Origin: DATDCY01 sp031406795 [NCBI: Candidatus Rokuibacteriota bacterium]
GTDB lineage: Bacteria > JAUVQV01
Length of the DNA stretch: 23,986 nucleotides
NCBI GenBank assembly: GCA_031406795.1
Contig: JANOHV010000258.1
Coordinates: 1-23,986 of the forward strand
Reading direction: 5' to 3'
In this document: piece by piece, positions 1 through 11,129 of the stretch
Position numbering within the stretch: the first letter of the stretch is position 1
Layout of the letters: every line of letters begins with the position of its first letter
Position numbers and translations under genes: made by a program
The notes under the pieces: model-generated
What the model was told of the DNA's origin: nothing
The model's input: the letters and a program-made list of their open reading frames with translations, nothing else
The model's database searches: none

Positions 1-165
1 GATCGCGATCTGCGGTGAAGAGCGCTTCCGCGGTGCGCGTCGCCAGTTCGGCGGCGCGGTCGAGCAGGCGCTGGTTGCCGAGGGCCAGGCCGCCGACGGC
101 GCGGCGCACGGCGTCGGGCGGCAGGTCGAGCTCGCGGGTCAGGGCCTCGATGTCGTCGACATCGG
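1..165 (-). pseudogene. PocR-domain C-terminal fragment of a second, oppositely oriented paralogue
   Basis: Read on the minus strand, bases 112 down to 2 encode AVRRAVGGLALGNQRLLDRA followed by AELATRTAEALFTAD. This aligns without gaps to the plus-strand protein encoded by 191-301. I count 29 of 37 residues and 92 of 112 bases identical, and most base differences fall at third codon positions, as expected for two diverged coding copies. Further upstream the minus frame reads VDDIEALTRELDLPPD, which also fits the PocR C-terminal region. No room exists for the rest of the PocR domain, because the homologous plus-strand gene starts almost at the same point. The fragment runs off the left edge, where its GAF domain would follow. 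It could be the start of a real divergent gene broken by rearrangement, or an assembly chimera. Confidence 0.5.
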
Positions 166-302
166 CGGCCCGCTCGACGCTTCTGCCGATGCCGTGCGCC
201 GCGCGGTCGGCGACCTCGCCCTGTGCAACCCGCGCCAGCTCGCGCGCGCCGCCGAGCTGGCCTCGCTGACCGCGGAGGCGCTGTTCACCGCCGATCGGCA
301 CC
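1..302. repeat. Imperfect inverted repeat of PocR-coding sequence
   Basis: The arms are 1-112 and 191-302, with the centre near base 151. They match at about 92 of 112 positions by hand count. The central stretch of about 80 bases pairs poorly. The arms carry homologous coding sequence in mirrored frames, which explains why both strands look open here. Confidence 0.75.
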
Positions 303-1834
303 TGGCCGCGGAGCGCACGCGCGCCGCGCTGCTCACCTCGCTGCTCTCGATCGGCGCGGACTTCGCGCGGGAGCGCGCGCCGCACGAAGTGCACGCGATG
401 ATCCTGGACGCCGCCTCGATCCTGTTCGACCTGCGCCGGGCCTGCCTGCTCGTGCACGATGAGCGCACGGGCCGCTTTCGCCTGCGCACGGCCTTCGGCG
501 CGCCGGCCGGACTGCTCCCGGCCGCGGGGCTGCCCGCCGACAGCCCGCTGCTCGCGCACGCCCTGCGCGAGCGCGCGCCGGCCGTCAGCGAGGACCGCGC
601 ACGGCTCTCGAGCCAGGGTTTCCCCCCGGGGACCGGTTCGCTCGCCGTCTTCCCGCTCTTCGCCGGCGAGAACGCCCTCGGGGTGCTCTGCGTGGTCGAC
701 ACCCCCCTGAGCGAGACCGAAACCGCGCTGCTCACGGCGTTCTGCCACATGGCCGCCCTCGCGCTGAGCAACGCGCTGCTGCGCGAGAACCTCGCGCGCA
801 GCACCCGCGAAATCGAGTGCTCCAACCGCATCCGTGAGCGGCTCACGCCGCTGTTGTCCTGGGAGCAGGTCATCGAAGCCGTCTTCGAGGAGGCGGTCCT
901 GCTCGCAGGCGCGCGCGAGGGCTCGTTGATGCTCTTCGACCGCGCCTACCGCACGCTGCGCGTCAAGCAGGCGCACGGCACCCACACCGCGGTCCTTCAG
1001 GCGGTCTCGGTCGCGGCGGGCGACGGGATCGCGGGCCGCGTCGCCGCCGACGGCCGGCCGCTGCTGATCGAGGACTTCGCGAACAACGCGCAGTTGCAGC
1101 GGCCGCAGCGCCCGCGCTACCGCACCGCTTCGTGCATCGTCGTCCCGCTGCTGGTGCGCGGCCGGGTGATCGGGGTGATCAATCTCGCCGACAAAGACAC
1201 CGACGCGGCTTTCGGCGCCGAGGACCTCAACGCCGTCCTGATGGTCACCGCCCACGCTTCCTGGGCGCTCCAGAGTTCGGCGCTTCACGGGCGGATGTGC
1301 ACGCTGCGCGAGCAGGCCGTCACCGACTCGCTGACCGGCCTGTTCAACCGCCGCTACCTCGAGACGCGCCTGCGCGAGGAGACCGGGCGGGCCAAGCGCC
1401 ATGGCGCGGCCTTCTCGCTGCTGATGATCGACATCGACAACTTCAAGCCCTACAACGACCGCGAGGGACATCCCGCCGGGGATACGCTGCTGGCCGCGGT
1501 CGCCCGGGTCATCCGGACGGCGGCGCGCGATACCGATCTCGTCTCCCGCTACGGGGGAGACGAGTTCGCCGTCGTCTCGCCCGAAACCCGCGTCGAAGAT
1601 GCCCTGCTTCTCGCCGAGCGCATTCGGGCAGCCATCGCCGCGCACCCGTTCGCGCTGCCCGGCCTGCCCGGGGCGGGCGGCCTCACGCTCAGCATCGGCG
1701 TGGCCGGGTTCCCGATCGACGGTGAGGACCCCGACGCGCTGGTGCGCGCGGCGGACAGCGCCCTCTACCGGGCCAAGGCCGCGGGGAAGAACCGGGTCGA
1801 CCTCACCGGAGTGCCCGCCCGGACGAGTGGTTGA
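2..1834 (+). CDS. Diguanylate cyclase with PocR remnant and two GAF domains (5' partial)
   Basis: This protein makes cyclic di-GMP from two GTP in response to signals sensed by its N-terminal domains. Counting from the first codon at base 2, GAF1 lies at about residues 110-263, GAF2 at 275-433 and GGDEF at 440-605. The active-site loop GGDEF is at 518-522 (bases 1553-1567), so it should be catalytic. An RxxD inhibitory site (R509-D512) sits five residues before it, which predicts product inhibition. Before GAF1, from about base 173, is a stretch resembling the C-terminal end of a PocR sensory domain (DAVRRAVGDLALCN). The frame is open to the left edge, but bases 1-165 mirror a paralogous PocR fragment on the other strand, so that part of the reading frame is probably not genuine protein. 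The first internal start is GTG at 194. The true N-terminus is missing or has been lost. The C-terminal call is firm and the N-terminal one is tentative. Confidence 0.88.
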   Translation: MAICGEERFRGARRQFGGAVEQALVAEGQAADGAAHGVGRQVELAGQGLDVVDIGGPLDASADAVRRAVGDLALCNPRQLARAAELASLTAEALFTADRHLAAERTRAALLTSLLSIGADFARERAPHEVHAMILDAASILFDLRRACLLVHDERTGRFRLRTAFGAPAGLLPAAGLPADSPLLAHALRERAPAVSEDRARLSSQGFPPGTGSLAVFPLFAGENALGVLCVVDTPLSETETALLTAFCHMAALALSNALLRENLARSTREIECSNRIRERLTPLLSWEQVIEAVFEEAVLLAGAREGSLMLFDRAYRTLRVKQAHGTHTAVLQAVSVAAGDGIAGRVAADGRPLLIEDFANNAQLQRPQRPRYRTASCIVVPLLVRGRVIGVINLADKDTDAAFGAEDLNAVLMVTAHASWALQSSALHGRMCTLREQAVTDSLTGLFNRRYLETRLREETGRAKRHGAAFSLLMIDIDNFKPYNDREGHPAGDTLLAAVARVIRTAARDTDLVSRYGGDEFAVVSPETRVEDALLLAERIRAAIAAHPFALPGLPGAGGLTLSIGVAGFPIDGEDPDALVRAADSALYRAKAAGKNRVDLTGVPARTSG

Positions 1835-1875
1835 CGACCCTTCGCGCCCGCGCGGCGCAGGGCGCTTCGAGAAGC

Positions 1876-1903
1876 TTGACGCCCGGACCGGGAGGGCTAA
1901 GAT
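1876..1903 (+). promoter_or_regulatory. Probable sigma-70 promoter for the small exported protein
   Basis: A -35 TTGACG (1876-1881) and a -10 TAAGAT (1898-1903) are separated by 16 bases. They lie in the 118-base gap between the cyclase stop and the ATG at 1953. The prediction rests on consensus matching only. Confidence 0.45.
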
Positions 1904-1952
1904 GAACGCCACGGCCGTCGGAAATGGCCTCCACTCTCGAAAGGAGCGCACC

Positions 1953-2342
1953 ATGAGACACTCCCGATTGTTCGCGACGCTGGCGTTGGCGACCGGCCTG
2001 ATGGCCGGCGCGCCCGGATCTGTGGGTGCCGCGCAGCCCGAGCAACTCCCGCAGAAGACATTCGCCGTCCGCGTGGAGGGCGGCGTCGTGGATGTGTCGT
2101 TCGCGTTGGCGCTGAGCGAGGTTTCGAATTACCCGGTCACGATCACCGCCATCGGCGGCCCCCTCGAGGAGGTGCTCTGGGAGGGAGTGCTGTCGGAGGG
2201 AATCTACCGGCTGCGCGCCCCGCTCGCAAAAATCACCTCGGGGACGCTCAAGGTGGTGCTGAAGACCAAGGTCGTCAACCGTGACTCCGCGGGATCGCAG
2301 AGCTCTCTCCGGTACCTGGTCTGGGAAGGCCCGTATAATTGA
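1953..2342 (+). CDS. Small exported protein of unknown function
   Basis: The product is 129 residues. The N-terminus MRHSRLFATLALATGLMAGA is a classical Sec signal peptide, with likely cleavage after the GSVGAA region. The remaining ~100 residues show alternating hydrophobic and polar residues (FAVRVEGGVVDVSFALALSE), suggesting a small all-beta periplasmic or secreted domain. I recognise no family. ATG 1953 is chosen because AAGGAG (1941-1946) lies six bases upstream and because this start places the signal peptide at the N-terminus. An in-frame ATG at 1902 would add 17 residues and overlap the putative -10 element. The gene is monocistronic and convergent with the response regulator, whose stop lies only 16 bases away. 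It may be unrelated to the neighbouring cyclase. Confidence 0.75.
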   Translation: MRHSRLFATLALATGLMAGAPGSVGAAQPEQLPQKTFAVRVEGGVVDVSFALALSEVSNYPVTITAIGGPLEEVLWEGVLSEGIYRLRAPLAKITSGTLKVVLKTKVVNRDSAGSQSSLRYLVWEGPYN

Positions 2343-2358
2343 TGCCGCTGAAGTCAGT

Positions 2359-2811
2359 TCACGGTATTCTGCATTTCGGCGGCAGCCTGACGATGCAGAG
2401 CCAGAAATCCTCGATCGAACGGACCACCTTGATGAACTGGTTCAGATCGATCGGTTTGGTGATGTAGCAGTTCGCGTGCAGGTTGTAGGAGCGCAGGATA
2501 TCCTCGTCCGAACTCGATGTCGTGAGGATGACGACCGGAATCAGCTTGAGATCGTCGTCGGACTTGATCTCGGCCAGGACTTCACGACCGTCTTTCTTCG
2601 GCAGGTTCAAGTCCAGAAGGATCAGATCCGGCCGCGGGGCGTCCGCATAGTTCCCCGTGCGCTGCAGAAACTCCATCGCCGCCTCGCCGTCGCCGACGAC
2701 ATACAGCATGTTGTGCAGTTTGCTGTCTGCCAGCGCCTCCCTCGCAAGGTCGGCATCCCCGGGGTTGTCCTCGACCAGGAGGATCTCGATCCGCTTGAAT
2801 GCATCCGCCAT
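2359..2811 (-). CDS. Single-domain response regulator (Rcp1-like receiver)
   Basis: The product is 150 residues and consists of one receiver (REC) domain with no output domain. The acidic pair is E14-D15 in LLVEDN, the phospho-acceptor is D67 in LLDLNLP, the switch threonine is T97 or T98 in ILTTSS, and the conserved lysine is K119 in ITKP. The long loop and the sequence [12 protein letters not shown] place it with the Rcp1/phytochrome-type regulators, which commonly pair with a kinase encoded beside them. A purine-rich AAGGGAGGGA lies just before the ATG at 2811. The histidine kinase ends 17 bases upstream, so the two are almost certainly co-transcribed and a cognate pair. Without an effector domain it must act by protein-protein contact or as a phosphate relay. 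Confidence 0.93.
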   Translation of the reverse strand: MADAFKRIEILLVEDNPGDADLAREALADSKLHNMLYVVGDGEAAMEFLQRTGNYADAPRPDLILLDLNLPKKDGREVLAEIKSDDDLKLIPVVILTTSSSDEDILRSYNLHANCYITKPIDLNQFIKVVRSIEDFWLCIVRLPPKCRIP

Positions 2812-2828
2812 AATTCCCTCCCTTGCTT

Positions 2829-4325
2829 TCATTGTGGCATGGAGAAAAAGAACGTCGAGCCCTTGCCCGGCTCGGATTCGACCCAGATCCTTCCGCCGTG
2901 CCGCTCGACGACCTGCTTGCACAACGCCAGGCCGATGCCGGTGCCGGGGTACTCCTCCCGGGTGTGCAGACGCTGGAAGATCACGAAGATGCGGTCGGCG
3001 TGCTCCGGCTTGATGCCGATCCCGTTGTCGCGAATGGAAAAAATCCACTCACCGGCCCGATCGGCGACCGCGACGTGCACCCGCGGCTCCTCCGGCCCGC
3101 GGAACTTGATGGCATTGCCGATGAGATTCTGAAACACGAGCGTAAGCTGTGCGGCGTCGGCGCGCACGGTCGGCAGTTTCCCGGCGGTGATCGACGCCCG
3201 ACTCTCCTCGATGGCCGCCGCCAGGTTCTTCAAGGCCGCTTCGAGGACCGCATTCGCGTCGATCGTCTGCAGCGGCATCGCGCGCGACGCAATCCGCGAA
3301 TAGGTCAGCAGATCGTCGATCAGCCGCTTCATGCGCACCGCCCCGTCGACCGCGTAGTTGATGTATTTCCTGCCCTTCTCGTCGAGTTGACCCTCGTAGC
3401 GCTGCGCGAGCAGCTGCGTGAAGCTCGCGACCATCCGCAACGGCTCCTGCAGGTCGTGAGAGGCCACGTAGGCGAACTGCTCCAGGTCCTTGTTCGAAGA
3501 CTCCAGGTCTTCGTTGGCCTTGTGGAGCGCGGCCTCGACCTCCCGGCGCTTGATGACTTCCTTCGTCAGCTCGTCGCGTGAGACAGTGATGGACCGCAGC
3601 CGCTCCGTCATCGCGTCGAAGGCCCTGCCGACGTCGCCGATCTCGTCGTTCGAAACCAGGCCGATCCGATGGGCGAGATCCCCCGTCGAGATCACCTCGA
3701 TCCCCTGCTCGAGCCGTCTCAGCGGCGCGACGATGCTTCGCGCCACCAGCGCCAGAGTGGCAAGCGCAAATCCGGTCAGCGCCAGAAAGGAGGTGAGAAT
3801 CAGCGCCTGGCTCCGGGAATACCGCGCGGCGCGTTCCCGGTTGGTAATGGCTTGAAGTTTGAATATCTGCACTGCAAGTTGCTGCGCATCGAGAATGAGT
3901 TGCGAACGGAGCAGCCCTTCGATCACCGCGCCCTGCGCGGCGTCGAGGCTGCCGCGCGAGGTCATCTCGTGAGTCTCGAGAAGCCGCGCGAAAAGCACCT
4001 TCGTCTTCTCCAGCGACGGGCGGATGCGCCGCAACAGGTCCTGCTGATCCGGCGCACCCAGGACCGTGTTCGCCCGCTCCAGAGCCGCCGTCATGTGTTC
4101 GGTATGCTGCATCCATTGTTCCCGGGGCCGCTCCTCGTGGTAGAGGAAATACTCCTCCCGCAACGCCGCCCGCTCGAATTGCGTCTCGATCAGCTCCTGG
4201 ATCAGCGCGAGTTCCGCCGCACTCCGCGACAACTGCGCGTTGGTCCAGGCCAGGGTGGAGAGGGCGAACAGGCCGACGATCGCCGCGGCTCCGGTAATGG
4301 CGGCAAGCTTGGTGCGTATCCTCAT
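2829..4325 (-). CDS. Membrane sensor histidine kinase with HAMP domain
   Basis: The product is 498 residues. A first membrane segment (about 7-28) and a second (about 174-196) bracket a mostly helical periplasmic region (29-172), resembling four-helix-bundle ligand-binding domains. HAMP follows (about 197-250), then a coiled-coil linker (250-285). The HisKA domain has its phospho-acceptor at H290 in [10 protein letters not shown], the variant typical of Rcp1-type and phytochrome-like kinases. The ATPase domain shows the N box (N400 and N404), G1 DNGIG (433-437) and G2 GTGIGL (461-466), so the kinase should be active. The ATG at 4325 lies seven bases after the stop of the lipoprotein gene, and the kinase stop is 17 bases before the response regulator. 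That order suggests the lipoprotein supplies the signal. No ligand can be deduced. Confidence 0.94.
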   Translation of the reverse strand: MRIRTKLAAITGAAAIVGLFALSTLAWTNAQLSRSAAELALIQELIETQFERAALREEYFLYHEERPREQWMQHTEHMTAALERANTVLGAPDQQDLLRRIRPSLEKTKVLFARLLETHEMTSRGSLDAAQGAVIEGLLRSQLILDAQQLAVQIFKLQAITNRERAARYSRSQALILTSFLALTGFALATLALVARSIVAPLRRLEQGIEVISTGDLAHRIGLVSNDEIGDVGRAFDAMTERLRSITVSRDELTKEVIKRREVEAALHKANEDLESSNKDLEQFAYVASHDLQEPLRMVASFTQLLAQRYEGQLDEKGRKYINYAVDGAVRMKRLIDDLLTYSRIASRAMPLQTIDANAVLEAALKNLAAAIEESRASITAGKLPTVRADAAQLTLVFQNLIGNAIKFRGPEEPRVHVAVADRAGEWIFSIRDNGIGIKPEHADRIFVIFQRLHTREEYPGTGIGLALCKQVVERHGGRIWVESEPGKGSTFFFSMPQ

Positions 4326-4332
4326 CGCGGGC

Positions 4333-5397
4333 TCAGCGGTAGACGGTCACGGCGTCCGGCGTCACCGAATACAGGAATCCCGGAAGCAGGTTCTTCAGAA
4401 AATTGGGTGTCGGACGCTTTATGGCAAGTCCCTTGTCCATTCTCCAGCGTGCCTGGCTCTCCATCCCCACCAGCAAGCCCTGTCCGAGCGAGAGCGTGAT
4501 GTCGAGCTCAGGCAGGGCTTCCACGAGATGGGGCTCGTCGGAGCCAAGCTTTCGCGCCAGCGCCAGCCGCGCCCGTGCGGGGTCGGTGCGGAGCAGGGTC
4601 TCGGCATCGGCCAGCGCCCGGAGCAGCCTCTGGGCGGCCCGCGGGCGTTTTTCGGCGAAATCCTTCGTGCAGATCAGCAGGAAATCGTAGTGCTGACCGC
4701 TCTGGACCGGCCAGGAGCGCGCATTGGCGCCCAGCTGCTGTTTGATCTTCCAGATGACGCTTTTCCAGGCGACGGCTCCATCGACGCTCCCCGCCACGAC
4801 CGCGTCGACGATCGCCATGGGAGTGAGGTCGACGATCGCGACGGATTGCGGATCGAGGTGCTGATAGTGCAGGTACCGATCCAGGAAATAGGCGGCAGGG
4901 GTCTGGCCGGTGAGCGCAATTCTCCGGTTCTTCAAGTCGGCGGGCGCCGCGATGCCCCGATCCTGGCGAACCACGATCTCGATCGCCTCCGAGTGGGCGA
5001 TCTCCGCCAGGATCCTCAAGTCACCCTTGCTGTCGGGTGCGAGCGACTTGCTGACGAAGACGGCATCGGAACCGGTCGCGACATCCTCGGCGCCCGCCAT
5101 CAGCGCGCCGACGGACGCCAGGTCGGACTCGAAACCGGTGAGTTGTGCCTGAAGGCCGTGCCTCGAAAAAAGGCCCTCGCTCTCGGCCAGCCACACCAAT
5201 GCGGCCTCTTCACCCTTGAAGGCGCCGATCCTGATGGTCTCAACCGGCTCGGCAGGTTCCTGCGCCGGAGTGCAGCCGGTCGACAGAGCCATAACAGCGA
5301 TGAACAGGGGAACGAGGAGCAACCCGCCCAGCGCACGCAACATCCGCGCGCGAGCGTGCGGCGCACCGGCAAGCGTCTCTCCCGCGCAATCAGCCAT
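4333..5397 (-). CDS. NMT1/SsuA-like substrate-binding lipoprotein, orphan
   Basis: The product is 354 residues. After a short cytoplasmic N-terminus, a hydrophobic segment ends in the lipobox LSTGC, so the mature protein should be lipid-anchored in the periplasm. The body ([20 protein letters not shown] onward, then [26 protein letters not shown] and GSVDGAVAW) has the pattern of NMT1/THI5-like ABC binding proteins. These normally deliver aliphatic sulfonates, nitrate or pyrimidine precursors to a permease. No permease or ATPase gene lies beside it. Instead a histidine kinase follows after seven bases. This supports a sensory co-receptor role rather than transport, which is inference. ATG 5397 is chosen because it gives a proper lipoprotein signal with GAGGGG upstream. 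The longer frame upstream would run through the tRNA gene and is not credible. Confidence 0.85.
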   Translation of the reverse strand: MADCAGETLAGAPHARARMLRALGGLLLVPLFIAVMALSTGCTPAQEPAEPVETIRIGAFKGEEAALVWLAESEGLFSRHGLQAQLTGFESDLASVGALMAGAEDVATGSDAVFVSKSLAPDSKGDLRILAEIAHSEAIEIVVRQDRGIAAPADLKNRRIALTGQTPAAYFLDRYLHYQHLDPQSVAIVDLTPMAIVDAVVAGSVDGAVAWKSVIWKIKQQLGANARSWPVQSGQHYDFLLICTKDFAEKRPRAAQRLLRALADAETLLRTDPARARLALARKLGSDEPHLVEALPELDITLSLGQGLLVGMESQARWRMDKGLAIKRPTPNFLKNLLPGFLYSVTPDAVTVYR

Positions 5398-5424
5398 GCT
5401 CCCATTCCCCTCAGCAGAATTGCG

Positions 5425-5453
5425 ATCTTGCCCGCAGGGTAATTGCCTGTCAA
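5425..5453 (-). promoter_or_regulatory. Probable promoter of the lipoprotein-kinase-regulator operon
   Basis: On the minus strand, TTGACA (5453-5448) is followed after 17 bases by CAAGAT (5430-5425). The start codon at 5397 lies about 28 bases further on. The -35 is perfect and the -10 weak, which might suit an activated promoter. Read-through from the tRNA gene is also possible, because I see no clear terminator between them. Confidence 0.45.
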
Positions 5454-5503
5454 TGCCGGATTGGGAATGGGGAAGGAGACGATCGAGGTTCAGAAACCTG
5501 CAC

Positions 5504-5588
5504 TGGTGCCGAAGGGGGGACTTGAACCCCCACGGGTTTCCCCACCACCCCCTCAAGATGGCGTGTCTGCCAATTCCACCACTTCGGC
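5504..5588 (-). tRNA. tRNA-Leu (anticodon GAG)
   Basis: An 85-nt tRNA that includes an encoded 3' CCA. The acceptor arms GCCGAAG and CTTCGGC pair fully, with A as discriminator as in leucine tRNAs. The anticodon stem CCATC/GGTGG encloses loop TTGAGGG, giving GAG (5554-5552), which reads CUC and CUU. A long variable arm, characteristic of type II tRNAs, precedes a T arm with GGGGG/CCCCC around TTCAAGT. The overall sequence resembles E. coli leuU. In this GC-rich genome CTC is a common leucine codon, which fits. Confidence 0.96.
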
Positions 5589-5599
5589 ACTCGCGGCGT

Positions 5600-5628
5600 A
5601 GTCTAGTCAGCCACTCCGCCAAAGTCAA
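5600..5628 (-). promoter_or_regulatory. Promoter of the tRNA-Leu gene
   Basis: On the minus strand, TTGACT (5628-5623), a 17-base spacer and TAGACT (5605-5600) end 11 bases before the mature tRNA 5' end at 5588. Position and spacing are those of a strong stable-RNA promoter. Confidence 0.7.
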
Positions 5629-5647
5629 CCGGAACCCCCCGCCGCAA

Positions 5648-5668
5648 ATCCGCGCATTACGCGCGGAT
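5648..5668. other. Perfect 8-bp hairpin between divergent promoters
   Basis: ATCCGCGC and GCGCGGAT surround the loop ATTAC. It sits between the tRNA-Leu promoter and the rluD promoter. It could be an operator or an incidental palindrome. No T-run follows on either strand, so a terminator is unlikely. Confidence 0.4.
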
Positions 5669-5687
5669 CCAGGTCCGCCGATCTTCA

Positions 5688-5716
5688 TTGACAGTTTCCG
5701 ACAGAAAAAATACACT
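5688..5716 (+). promoter_or_regulatory. Strong sigma-70 promoter of the rluD operon
   Basis: TTGACA (5688-5693), 17 bases, then TACACT (5711-5716), in an unusually AT-rich patch. The start codon of rluD is at 5792, leaving a leader of about 70 bases. Confidence 0.7.
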
Positions 5717-5791
5717 AATGGCGAGAACTTGTGAGCGAGCGCGGCGGGCAAATCCCACTGCGCTTCAACCATAGTATTTTTCAGGGCCTTG

Positions 5792-6783
5792 ATGACAGAG
5801 GGTACGACCTACCATTTTCAGGTAAACGACGAGACCGCCGGAGTGAGGCTCGACCAGCTCATCCCGCGGTTTGTTCCTGATATTTCGCGCAGCCGCGGGC
5901 AGTCCCTGATCGGATCCGGGATGGTCACCGTCAATGGCGCGATCACCTCGAATCACTTCGCCGTCCGGCTGGGCGACCTGATCGCGGTCACGTTGCCCCC
6001 CGCAATTCCGGCGACACCCCAGCCGGAAGTCATTCCACTTGAGATTCTCTACCAGGACGTGAATTTCGTGGCCGTGAACAAGCCCGCGGGCATGGTCGTC
6101 CACCCGGCGCCCGGACACCCGGGCGGGACGCTCGTCAACGCGCTGCTGGCCGCGGTCCCCAATCTCTCCGGCATCGGCGGCGTCATCCGGCCGGGGATCG
6201 TCCACCGCCTCGACAAAGGCACCTCCGGGGTGATCCTCGTGGCCAAGAACGATCGCGCGCACCGTGCGCTCGCCAGGCAGTTCGCGGGGCGCGAGGTCGA
6301 AAAGACCTACCTCGCCGTCGCCTGGGGAGTCCTTCAGGAGAACGAGGGGGTCTGGGATGCCGCCATCGGCCGCGACACGAAGGATCGCCAGAAGATCTCC
6401 GTGCGCACCCGGTATCCCCGGGCCGCGCTCACCCGCTGGCAGGTGCTGCGGCGGCTCCCCGACTCGACGATCCTGGAACTGCACCCCGAGACCGGGCGCA
6501 CCCACCAGCTGCGCGTCCACCTCGCGAATGCGCTGCACCCGATCCTCGGCGACCCGATCTACGCTCCGCGCGGCGGGCGCGAAAGCGCCTACCGGCGCGC
6601 AAGCGTCAAACATGGCTTTCGCGACCGCCTGGCTTTGCACGCCTGGAAGATCCGCTTCACACCGCCCTCCCGGCGCACACCCATGGAGATTATCGCGCCG
6701 CTGCCCCCGGAGCTGGCGCAACTCCTCCCGGACCACGGTCTGGGGACAGATCTGAAATCTGCCCCCCCGAGGAAGAGGACCCG

Positions 6784-6787
<4 letters not shown>
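5792..6787 (+). CDS. rluD: 23S rRNA pseudouridine synthase, RluD family
   Basis: The product is 331 residues and isomerises uridines to pseudouridine in large-subunit rRNA; RluD acts in helix 69. An N-terminal S4 RNA-binding domain (about 15-75, with [10 protein letters not shown] and SGMVTVNG) precedes the RsuA/RluA catalytic domain. The signature HRLDKGTSG is intact with catalytic aspartate D141, almost the same number as in the E. coli enzyme. Downstream motifs include [12 protein letters not shown] prefer ATG 5792 over the adjoining TTG at 5789. The stop codon overlaps the start of the next gene (ATGA at 6784-6787), showing translational coupling. RluA, RluC and RluD are hard to separate by motif alone, so the exact target uridines are less certain than the family. 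Confidence 0.92.
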
Positions 6788-10966
<4,179 letters not shown>

Positions 10967-10967
<1 letters not shown>

Positions 10968-11129
10968 CCGCAGATGGGCCCTTTTCAGTCGCCGCAACGG
11001 TAGCGGAGAGGCGGCTCAAAAGGGTCCAGGTGCAAGGCGCCCGACGAATCGGCGAATGAGGCGGGCTGGTGCCCGCCGCAGTGAGCCGTGAGGAGGGCAA
11101 CGCCGCAGATGGGCCCTTTTCAGTCGCCG
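10967..11129. repeat. Three-arm repeat element with two competing hairpins, between convergent genes
   Basis: Two identical 28-base copies lie at 10967-10994 and 11102-11129. The first starts at the last base of the rng stop, and the second covers the stop codon of the convergent kinase gene. Between them, AAAAGGGTCC (11018-11027) can pair with GGGCCCTTTT in either copy (10976-10985 or 11111-11120), so two stems are mutually exclusive. The left hairpin is reinforced by GCCGC (10991-10995) with GCGGC (11011-11015). A perfect internal hairpin GGCGGGC-TGGT-GCCCGCC occupies 11060-11077. It likely terminates transcription from one or both sides. Similar fold-back sequences are, from memory, common in Desulfuromonadales genomes. 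Confidence 0.75.

Noticed and set aside
5490-5503. A terminator hairpin AGGTT/AACCT after the tRNA-Leu gene
   Set aside because: The stem is only five pairs with no T-run, so it is too weak to call.
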